DNA of 64,000 nt. Source: Silanimonas sp021297925 (GTDB lineage Bacteria; Pseudomonadota; Gammaproteobacteria; Xanthomonadales; Xanthomonadaceae). The stretch lies in assembly GCA_027532825.1 (NCBI GenBank), contig JAPZTL010000002.1, positions 248,001 through 312,000 on the forward strand, in the 5' to 3' direction. The notes under the pieces are model-generated. The model was not told where the DNA came from, made no database searches, and saw only the letters and a list, made by a program, of their open reading frames with translations. Position 1 is the stretch's first letter. Every line of letters starts with the position of its first letter. Shown here piece after piece: positions 54,323 through 61,420 of the stretch. Position numbers and translations under genes: made by a program.

Positions 54323-55609
54323 TCACTCGAGGCGGACGAGGCTTGCCCGGACCGGACGGTCACCCACGGAGCCAGACAGCTCGAGCGTGATCCGGCCGGT
54401 GAACTCGAGCCGAAGGGTGCCGATCACGGCATCGCGCTGGTCGGCGGGAGTGAACTGCGGCGTGCCCCAGGCCCCCGGGTTCGTGCGACGCCACGCGGCG
54501 CCCTGAAGCACGTCGGGCGCCGACCACCGTTCCTGCAGGAAAAACCACGTGGGTTGGGCGCCCTCGTAGACGAAACCCAGCACGAGCACCTGGTCGCCGT
54601 AGGACTGGATCGCCAGCCCCCAGCCACTGTTCGCGGGCGCGTACCAGGTCCCGCTGTAGTCCTGGCCGGCAAACCCCTGGGGATCGAGCAACCGGAACGA
54701 CTCCCGGTAGAAGGCCCAGAACCGGTCGCCGAGCGCGTCCATCAGGCCCGGAACGACATGGCCGACGCCCGGCACCTCGATGTACTCGTGCGCGATGCCG
54801 AGTTGGGTGAGGCGTGCATGGAAGTCCCGGTTGCCCTGCAGCGTGAAGTCCAAGGTGCCGATGACCTGCCGGATCCGCGGCGGATGGCGCTGCGCGGACG
54901 CGAGGAAGGTCTCCGCGAGGCTGGACGGGCTCTGCGCGGCGAAGAAGGCGGGATCGCCGCCGTAGACGTCGTCGAGGATGCGCCGGCGGAGTTCGATGGG
55001 CTGCAGGCCCGGCCGCTCTTCGAGCAGGTCGAGCTGCAAAGGCCCCGCCCCCAGCATCGAGAAGCCGGCGAAAGCTCCTTGGAAGCGGAGGCCGAGCCGG
55101 GCCGCACCATAGCCGCCCATGCTGAACCCATCGAGGACGCGGCCACGGCGCTCGGGAATCGTGCGGAAGGCGCCATCCACCTGCGGGATCAGGTCGTGGA
55201 CAAACACGGACTCGACGGGCTGCACGCCGCTCTTCGCGTCGCACCACATCCCGTAGGGCAAGCCGTTCGGGAACACGACGATGAGCGGCGGGATCCTTTC
55301 CTCGGCGATGGCTTGGTGGAAACGGGCCGCCACCGTGGCGATGCCTTCGGTGGGCGTGCCGCTGCCATGCAGCCAGTACACGACCGGGAAACGGCGCCAC
55401 GGCTGCGCCGCGTACGCCGCGGGCAGGTAGACGTGGTAGCTGACCGGACCGCCGGCGAGGGTGCTCGCGAACTGCCGGTACTCGACGAGGGGCGAGGCGA
55501 CGGCGGGCGTGGTCCACGGGGGCAGGGCCTGCGCCTGAGCCGATGGAACAAGCGCGGGAGCCAGGCTGGACAGCAGGCCAAGGAGCAGCGCGAGGAGAAG
55601 GCGGGTCAT
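54323..55609 (-). CDS. Secreted esterase (esterase D/feruloyl-esterase-like) with C-terminal SGxG domain
   Basis: 428 residues. Signal peptide MTRLLLALLLGLLSSLAPAL, cleavage near AQAQA. The alpha/beta hydrolase domain has VVYWLHGSGTPTEG (76-89), nucleophile S163 in DGFSMGGYGAARLG and a probable His in PGVGHVVPGLM. From about residue 320 a separate domain begins GTWYAPANSGWGLAIQSYGD with a Trp-rich continuation (QPTWFFLQERW); similar units occur in the S8 protease at 61421. It probably acts on an extracellular ester. The start at 55609 follows from the signal peptide; longer forms are out of context. Confidence 0.87.
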   Translation of the reverse strand: MTRLLLALLLGLLSSLAPALVPSAQAQALPPWTTPAVASPLVEYRQFASTLAGGPVSYHVYLPAAYAAQPWRRFPVVYWLHGSGTPTEGIATVAARFHQAIAEERIPPLIVVFPNGLPYGMWCDAKSGVQPVESVFVHDLIPQVDGAFRTIPERRGRVLDGFSMGGYGAARLGLRFQGAFAGFSMLGAGPLQLDLLEERPGLQPIELRRRILDDVYGGDPAFFAAQSPSSLAETFLASAQRHPPRIRQVIGTLDFTLQGNRDFHARLTQLGIAHEYIEVPGVGHVVPGLMDALGDRFWAFYRESFRLLDPQGFAGQDYSGTWYAPANSGWGLAIQSYGDQVLVLGFVYEGAQPTWFFLQERWSAPDVLQGAAWRRTNPGAWGTPQFTPADQRDAVIGTLRLEFTGRITLELSGSVGDRPVRASLVRLE

Positions 55610-55750
55610 ACGTGCGCCATGACGCAAGATGCCTTGGAAGGGTAACGCAGGCGGCGCCGAGACGTTGACGTGAACCGCCTCGGTTTCCCGGGAGGCTCCG
55701 GAATGCGACCATTCATCGATGGCTCGGCGCCGATCTTCCCCGGGGAATCC

Positions 55751-56071
55751 ATGAACGCGTCCAACAGGATGATCATTGCCATGGCCTTGGTCATCTTGCT
55801 CGCAAAGGGCAGCGATGCACATGCGCAATTCAAGGAGCAGGTGGGAAATCCATCGAGTGCCGTGGACACGTTCCATGGCAATGACGCCGTGGCGGTCGCC
55901 CGCCCCGCGCGGCTCTTCACGACGGCAAAAGGCACGCGCGTCGTGCGCAGCTTGGATCCCGGCATGATGCTCTATCTCACGGGCAACCAAGAGGGGCAGA
56001 TGCTTGAAGTGGTGGATGAACTCGGCAACAGAGGCTGGATTTCATCGACCTTGATCGAAGACTCCCGCTGA
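55751..56071 (+). CDS. Small secreted SH3-like protein
   Basis: 106 residues. A hydrophobic N-terminus (NRMIIAMALVILLAKGSDAHA) is a likely signal peptide. The mature part (AVARPARLFTTAKGTRVVRSLDPGMMLYLTGNQEGQ then VDELGNRGWISSTLI) has the strand pattern and WI terminal signature of bacterial SH3-like domains, which often bind cell wall peptides. Three in-frame ATGs compete; 55751 is preferred because GGGGA precedes it. Ligand unknown. Confidence 0.75.
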   Translation: MNASNRMIIAMALVILLAKGSDAHAQFKEQVGNPSSAVDTFHGNDAVAVARPARLFTTAKGTRVVRSLDPGMMLYLTGNQEGQMLEVVDELGNRGWISSTLIEDSR

Positions 56072-56177
56072 ATTCGGCGCCTCATCCCCTACATCGGCGA
56101 GGCGCCGTTCGCTGCCGATCCGCCCGGAGCACCCACCGCGACTCACTTCGTCAACGAATCTCGGGCAGCGACGCTCT

Positions 56178-56669
56178 TCATGCCCCCGACTCCCCCCGTC
56201 CGCGCTCCTTCGGCGCGGCGAAAAGCGGGTTCTCGCCAACTTCGCAGTGCTCCGCCGCCGCCGCCGAGATCCCCGCCAGCGCCTCGTCCTCCGGCGTCCC
56301 CTTTCGCGGCTTACCGTGAAGCACCAGCCACGCATGGCGCACGAGACCGTCCCGGTCTCCGGCACGGCCAGCGACCTCGGTCCCGTAACAGGTGCATGCC
56401 CCATCCGACCGACCGGCGGCGATTCGTTGCCGGGAGCAATCGGCAATCGCTTGGGTTGCCAACAACATCTCGAGCGCGATGGGCGGCATCGTCTTCGCGA
56501 TGGCATCGGCTTCCTCGACCAGGTTTCCCGGGCTCCCTCCTGCCGGAGCACCATCGGACGGCACGTCCATCGCTGCAGCAGCGCTTCCGTCGACGGCGTC
56601 GGCATGCCCAGGGACGAGGACGCAGACGATGAGAAGCGTTACCGCGCCCAGCGTGGAACAGGTCCTCAT
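56178..56669 (-). CDS. Small secreted protein of unknown function
   Basis: 163 residues. Signal peptide MRTCSTLGAVTLLIVCVLVP, cleavage near GHADA. The remainder is helical, with LVEEADAIAKTMPPIALEMLL and four cysteines in the mature part (DCSRQ, CTCYG, HCEVG) that may form disulfides. No family recognised. It lies upstream of, and convergent with, the SH3-like gene, and downstream of the frameshifted protease on the same strand. Confidence 0.6.
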   Translation of the reverse strand: MRTCSTLGAVTLLIVCVLVPGHADAVDGSAAAAMDVPSDGAPAGGSPGNLVEEADAIAKTMPPIALEMLLATQAIADCSRQRIAAGRSDGACTCYGTEVAGRAGDRDGLVRHAWLVLHGKPRKGTPEDEALAGISAAAAEHCEVGENPLFAAPKERGRGESGA

Positions 56670-56727
56670 GCCTCGCCTCGCCTGATGGTTGGGTGCGCGG
56701 ATGTTGTACCGCGGCTCGCACCTGGCG

Positions 56728-57567
56728 TCACCTGCCGGCGTACCGCGTCGTCTGGACGATCACATTGATGCTTGCGTTCGCACCGCTGTTGTTGGCCGGG
56801 ATGATCCACAGACGGCCGAACTTGAGTCGTCTCAGTGGCACCCGGATTTCCTTCGCACCGCCGGCACCGATTGCCCGGTAGGTCGCCACGTTGGTCGGCG
56901 GCGCCGTGCCCGATTCGCCCGTCGGGGCGTCGGTGACGTACAGCTCAAGATCGCCGGGCCCGCTGATGGCGATTGAAAGCTCGGACTGCATGAGCCCGGC
57001 CGGTACATCGAACCACAAGCGCTCGTGGGCACCGAAGGCCGGCAGGGTCACCGTCGTCAGGACGTTGAGCGGCAAGCTGATCGGGCGCATGGCCGGCAGG
57101 GTCTCGCGATCGGCGAAGTTCACCGCCCACGGCACCTGTGCTCGGGTCACGCGCGAGGCATCACTCGGCCGACCATCGGGACCATTCACCAGGACCGGCT
57201 CGAGCCAGATCCGACCGAACGCCCAGCCCGGGTCGAAGCTGCCGGACTCGTTTCGATAGCCACGGATGCGAACGGTCAGGAGCTGCTGGCTCGCCGGCGT
57301 GAGCGTGAACTGGTTGGGCGAGACGCTGACCTCGATGCCATCCGGGGCCTCGACACGGGCGCGCCACGTGATGCGCCCCGTGCCCGGCAAGCCTTGGACC
57401 AGCCGCTGCACCGAGCAGCTGCCGCGACAGGCCTCGTGGCTCACCGAGGCGCGGTTGACCCGACGCATGCCGCCGTCGATGTCGTTCACCCAATCCCGAT
57501 TTTCATCGACCCAGTACTCGATCGGAAAGAGCGGTCCGCCCTGCAAGCAGAAGAAAACGATCTGGGT
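56728..57567 (-). pseudogene. C-terminal part of the frameshifted S8 protease
   Basis: This frame continues the protease encoded at 57486-59294 after a one-base shift near 57564-57566, where the minus strand reads CCCAGATCG. Adding one C would give the in-frame sequence APEPQIVFFCLQGGPLFP and restore a protein of about 855 residues. The tail has CRGSCSVQRLV and WRARVEAPDGIEVSVSPNQF, matching by eye CTPDCGSLSRTV and WTVEVEAPAGVVMTPSTTGF in the paralogue at 61421, so it is a genuine domain, not a separate gene. It has no good independent start. Confidence 0.8.
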
Positions 57568-59294
57568 TCTGGCGCATAGAGCCGTTCGCCGTCGACGCAG
57601 ATCGGGCGGAACGGAAGCAGCTCGCCGATCGGACCGACGATGTCGGGGAAGTAGAGGCCTTGCAGGGCGGCGTTCTCGACCTGCACGCGGCCGGCGCCGG
57701 CCTCGAACGGCGTGGCCGCCAAGCCACTTTCGAGCCGCACGCTCGGCCGCGCCGACGTGCTGAGCGCCGAGCTCGTCGCGGCCGCATTCCAGCTCGGTCG
57801 GAGCTGGCGCAGCAGCGCGGCCGCTCCTGACGCCATTGCCGTGGCCGTCGATGCGCCGCCGCCCGACGTAAAGAAGTAACCTTCGGTGCTGCTGAACGTC
57901 GGCGTGAACACGTTGGTTCCAGGCGCCACCACGTCCGGCTTCACCAACCCGATGCTCGCAGTGCCCGGTCCGCGCGAACTGGTCTGCCTCAACACATCGG
58001 CCTGCACGGCATCAAAGCCACCAACCGGAAATCCGTTGGTCGTTGCCCGATCCGTGGTGCTGTTGCCCACGCACAGCACGGTGATGCCGGTGCACGGATT
58101 GCCCACCCCCGGGGCCGGTCCGCGGTTGCCACTGCCCGAGACGATGACGATGCCCGCATCTCGCGCGTCCCAGAACGGAATGGCCGGCAGGCCCGTGAGG
58201 GGCGCGTCGCCGCCGGAAAAACTCATGTTGACCACGTTGGCGCCGTCCCGCACCGCCTGGTCGAGCGCCGCGACGATCCAGTCGTCCCGGCATTGCAGGC
58301 CGGGAACGCAGACCTGATAGCTCAGCACCGCCGCGCGGGGTGCCACGCCGCTGAACGACACTGGGCCGAGAAAACCCGTGCCTTCCACCCGGGACCCAAC
58401 CACATGCGCCGCCATGCCGGTCCCGTGCCCATCACTGTCGATGCCCTTGGCCGCACTCGGGATCGGCGGCAGGCTGCCGTCGCTGTTGAGGCCGCGTCCG
58501 GTGTAGTCGTAGATGCCGAGCACCTTGGCGTTGCAGCCCAGCGTGGCGTCGTTCGCACACAGCCCGAGACCACCGCGGCGCGGCGCCGGCTGCACGTAGC
58601 CGTCGCGATGGGTCGTGGCGAAGGCGTTGTGCGCCGGCCGGATCCCGGTGTCGAGCACCGCCACCACCATGCCCTCGCCCTGCGCCGGGAGCCCCGTGGC
58701 GCGACCGTCCCGAACCGTCGTCCCGGTCGACAGGCCCGGGCTCTGCACGAGGCGAGCCGCGGCTTCGTCGGTCAGCGTGTAGGTCTGCACCGGCGTCACC
58801 GCTCGGAGACCTGGCAATCCCTCGAGCTGCGCGGCCTCGCTCGGCCTCAGGCCGGTCGTCACCACGCTGCCCGCGACCGCGGCCTCGAGGCCGAATCGCA
58901 CCGGCCGGCCGAGCCGGCGACTGACCGCCTGCTGGAGCCTATCGCGCTCCAAGCGCCAGGCCGCAAGGTCGGCTTGCGCCTGCCGGTTGGCCATGACGAA
59001 CGCGGCGCGGCGCGGCGCCTCGAGGACGGGGCCCGTGCCGGCCGCATTGGCCTCGATCAGCGCAGCGTTGCGCTCACGCCAAGCGAGTTCTGCCGCATCG
59101 GCGCGGGCGTCGGCACGCGTCAGCAAGGAGGGCGTGGACAGCCACAGGAAATAGGGGCGCCGCTGGGCGGCGGCGCCAGGGCCCGCACGCTCTTCCCGAG
59201 CCCGCTCGCCGATGGTGCGCGCTTCCGTCGGCGCTGGGGCGAGGACTCCCAGAGCCATGACGCCGATGAAGAAAAAGAGCGACAGCAGGCGCAT
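57486..59294 (-). CDS. Secreted S8 subtilisin-like protease, frameshifted near its C-terminus
   Basis: 602 residues as read, the last 23 or so out of frame. Signal peptide MRLLSLFFFIGVMALGVLAP, a propeptide-like region to about 200, then the catalytic domain: D215 in VAVLDTGIRP, H290 in DSDGHGTGMAAH, oxyanion N390 in SGSGNRGPA, and S482 in GGGASTATAMASG. The serine motif departs from GTSMAxPHVxG: Pro and His after the serine are replaced by Ala and Met. The protein should continue into the frame at 56728-57567. Whether the shift is real or a sequencing error cannot be told here. Confidence 0.88.
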   Translation of the reverse strand: MRLLSLFFFIGVMALGVLAPAPTEARTIGERAREERAGPGAAAQRRPYFLWLSTPSLLTRADARADAAELAWRERNAALIEANAAGTGPVLEAPRRAAFVMANRQAQADLAAWRLERDRLQQAVSRRLGRPVRFGLEAAVAGSVVTTGLRPSEAAQLEGLPGLRAVTPVQTYTLTDEAAARLVQSPGLSTGTTVRDGRATGLPAQGEGMVVAVLDTGIRPAHNAFATTHRDGYVQPAPRRGGLGLCANDATLGCNAKVLGIYDYTGRGLNSDGSLPPIPSAAKGIDSDGHGTGMAAHVVGSRVEGTGFLGPVSFSGVAPRAAVLSYQVCVPGLQCRDDWIVAALDQAVRDGANVVNMSFSGGDAPLTGLPAIPFWDARDAGIVIVSGSGNRGPAPGVGNPCTGITVLCVGNSTTDRATTNGFPVGGFDAVQADVLRQTSSRGPGTASIGLVKPDVVAPGTNVFTPTFSSTEGYFFTSGGGASTATAMASGAAALLRQLRPSWNAAATSSALSTSARPSVRLESGLAATPFEAGAGRVQVENAALQGLYFPDIVGPIGELLPFRPICVDGERLYAPEPRSFSSACRADRSFRSSTGSMKIGIG

Positions 59295-59303
59295 TGCGAC
59301 GGG

Positions 59304-60164
59304 TCAGTCCCGAAGGTCGAAGGCATCCGCATCCAGCTGCGCCGGGAATCGCTCGCGATGCCCGCGGAGCTGCTCGGCGCTGAAGGTCGCTTCCAGCACG
59401 CGGACTTCGGCATCGCCCTCGACGAGCGGCTGGCCCAGCGGGTCCAGTGCCGCCGAATCACCGCTGTAGGCGATGCCGTTGCCGTCCGTCCCGACGCGAT
59501 TCACGCCGATCACGCAGGCGAGGTTCTCGATGGCACGGGCGCGCAGCAGGGTCTTCCACGGGTAGGCGCGTGCCGCTGGCCAGTTGGCGACGAACAGCGC
59601 AAGGTCGTAGTCGAAGGCGCCGGGGCGCGTCACGTCGAAGCGGTTGCGGATGTACACCGGGAAGCGCAGGTCGTAGCAGACCTGCAGGAAGATCCGCCAG
59701 CCGCGCCAATCGACGAACACGCGCTTGCCGCCCGCGGCGTAGCGCTCGTGCTCCTTGGCCATGCGGAACAGGTGCCGTTTGTCGTAGTGCACCAGCGCGC
59801 CGTCCGGCGTGGCGAACAGAAGGCGGTTGTAGACGCCCGGCGCGATGCCTTCGGCCTCGGCCTGCACACCGTCGATGCGCAGCTGCACGCTGCCGCAGAC
59901 GGCGGCGTCGAGCGCCCTCGCCTGCTCGATGATCCACGCCACCGTGGGGCCCTGCATGTCTTCGGCGTTGGCCAGCGCCTCGTTGCTGAAGCCGGAGGTG
60001 AAGGTCTCCGGAAGCACGACAAGATCGGTGCGGCCGGCCAGCGGCGCGATCAGCCCGCCGTAGTAGGCGCGGTTGCCCGCCGGGTCGTGCCAGCGGGTGT
60101 CGCCCTGCACGAGGGCGACGCGGAGGTCGCGGTCGGGGCCGTTCGAGGACGCGGCATCGCTCAT
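59304..60164 (-). CDS. Omega-amidase (carbon-nitrogen hydrolase, YafV-like)
   Basis: 286 residues of the nitrilase superfamily with the triad E53 in VLPETFTSGFS, K129 in HYDKRHLF and C163 in FLQVCYDLRFP. The YafV/Nit2 group hydrolyses alpha-ketoglutaramate or alpha-ketosuccinamate, the side products of glutamine- or asparagine-dependent transamination. The gene directly upstream encodes such an aminotransferase, 10 bases away, so the two form a functional pair. The start at 60164 (MSDAASSNG) is preferred over a longer form that overlaps the aminotransferase. Confidence 0.92.
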   Translation of the reverse strand: MSDAASSNGPDRDLRVALVQGDTRWHDPAGNRAYYGGLIAPLAGRTDLVVLPETFTSGFSNEALANAEDMQGPTVAWIIEQARALDAAVCGSVQLRIDGVQAEAEGIAPGVYNRLLFATPDGALVHYDKRHLFRMAKEHERYAAGGKRVFVDWRGWRIFLQVCYDLRFPVYIRNRFDVTRPGAFDYDLALFVANWPAARAYPWKTLLRARAIENLACVIGVNRVGTDGNGIAYSGDSAALDPLGQPLVEGDAEVRVLEATFSAEQLRGHRERFPAQLDADAFDLRD

Positions 60165-60174
60165 CGGCGCAACC

Positions 60175-61326
60175 TCAAAGCCTGGCCAGCCGCTCGATGG
60201 CGGCATCCAGGGTGGCCTCGTTCTTGGCGAAGCACAGGCGCGCGAGGCGCTGCCCCTTCGGCGGCGTCTCGTAGAACGGCGACAGCGGAATGGCGGTGAC
60301 GCCCTTCTCGATGGTGAGCCAGCGGCAGAACGCGAGGTCGTCGAGGTCGCTCACCACCGAGTAGTCGACCAGCTGGAAGTAACCGCCCGGCACCGGCAGG
60401 GCCTTCAGCTTCGTGCCGGCCAGCTGCGCGGCGAAGCGGTCGCGCTTGGCCTGGTAGAAGGCGCCGAGTTCGTCGTAATGCTCGGGATGCTGCTCGATCA
60501 TCTCGGCGAAGGCCCACTGCGCCGGGGCGAAGGTGCAGAAGGTGTTGTACTGGTGAACCTTGCGGAACTCGGCGGTCAGCGCCGCCGGCGCCACGCAGTA
60601 GCCGACCTTCCAGCCGGTGCAGTGGTAGGTCTTGCCGAAGCTGCTGATCACGAAGGCACGCGCCGCCAGCTCCGGGTAGCGCAGCACGCTCTCGTGGCTG
60701 CGGCCGTCGAACACGATGTGTTCGTAGACCTCGTCCGACAACAGCAGCACGTGCGGGAAATCGGCGACGAAACGCTTCAGCTCGGCGATGTCGCCCGCGT
60801 CGAACATCGCCCCCGACGGGTTGTGCGGCGTGTTGAACATGAACAGCCGCGTCCTCGGGGTCACGGCGGCGCGCACGGCGGCCCAGTCCACGCCGAAGGT
60901 GGCCGGATCCAGCGGCACGTGCACTGCACGACCGCCCGCAAGGTCGATGGCCGGCTCGTAGCAGTCGTAGCAGGGGTCGAGGACGATCACCTCCTCGCCC
61001 GGCCTCACGATAGCGGCAATCGCGTCAAAAATCGCCTCGCTGGCGCCCGAGGTCACGGTGATCTCGGTCTCCGGGTCCGGGCGGTGGCCGTAGCAGCGCA
61101 GCGTCTTGTCGGCGATGGCCTTGCGCAGCGGCGGCACGCCGGCCATGTGCGCGTACTGGTTCTTGCCCTCGGCCATGGCGCGCGCGAGCGCATCGCGCAG
61201 GGGCACGGGCACCTCGAAATCGGGGAAACCCTGGCCGAGGTTGACCGCGCCATGCTCGGCGGCGAGCACGCTCATCACGGTGAAAATGGTGGTGCCGACC
61301 TTCGGCAACTTGGTGTCGATGGGCAT
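60175..61326 (-). CDS. Methionine (KMTB) aminotransferase, YbdL-like
   Basis: 383 residues, PLP-dependent fold type I. Motifs: NLGQGFPDFEVP near the N-terminus, TPHNPSGAMF, and PLP lysine K232 in SSFGKTYHCTGWKVGYC. YbdL and its relatives transaminate 2-keto-4-methylthiobutyrate with glutamine, the last step of methionine salvage, releasing alpha-ketoglutaramate for the omega-amidase encoded next. Length fits. The ATG at 61326 begins MPIDTKLPKVGTTIFT, the family start. Confidence 0.92.
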   Translation of the reverse strand: MPIDTKLPKVGTTIFTVMSVLAAEHGAVNLGQGFPDFEVPVPLRDALARAMAEGKNQYAHMAGVPPLRKAIADKTLRCYGHRPDPETEITVTSGASEAIFDAIAAIVRPGEEVIVLDPCYDCYEPAIDLAGGRAVHVPLDPATFGVDWAAVRAAVTPRTRLFMFNTPHNPSGAMFDAGDIAELKRFVADFPHVLLLSDEVYEHIVFDGRSHESVLRYPELAARAFVISSFGKTYHCTGWKVGYCVAPAALTAEFRKVHQYNTFCTFAPAQWAFAEMIEQHPEHYDELGAFYQAKRDRFAAQLAGTKLKALPVPGGYFQLVDYSVVSDLDDLAFCRWLTIEKGVTAIPLSPFYETPPKGQRLARLCFAKNEATLDAAIERLARL

Positions 61327-61420
61327 CTCGAGGCTCGGGCAAGGGAAGGGCCGGCGGAGGACCGGCCAGCGATCATAAACGCCGCGCATGGACCGCCCCG
61401 GGCGCCGCCGGGGCGGCGTC

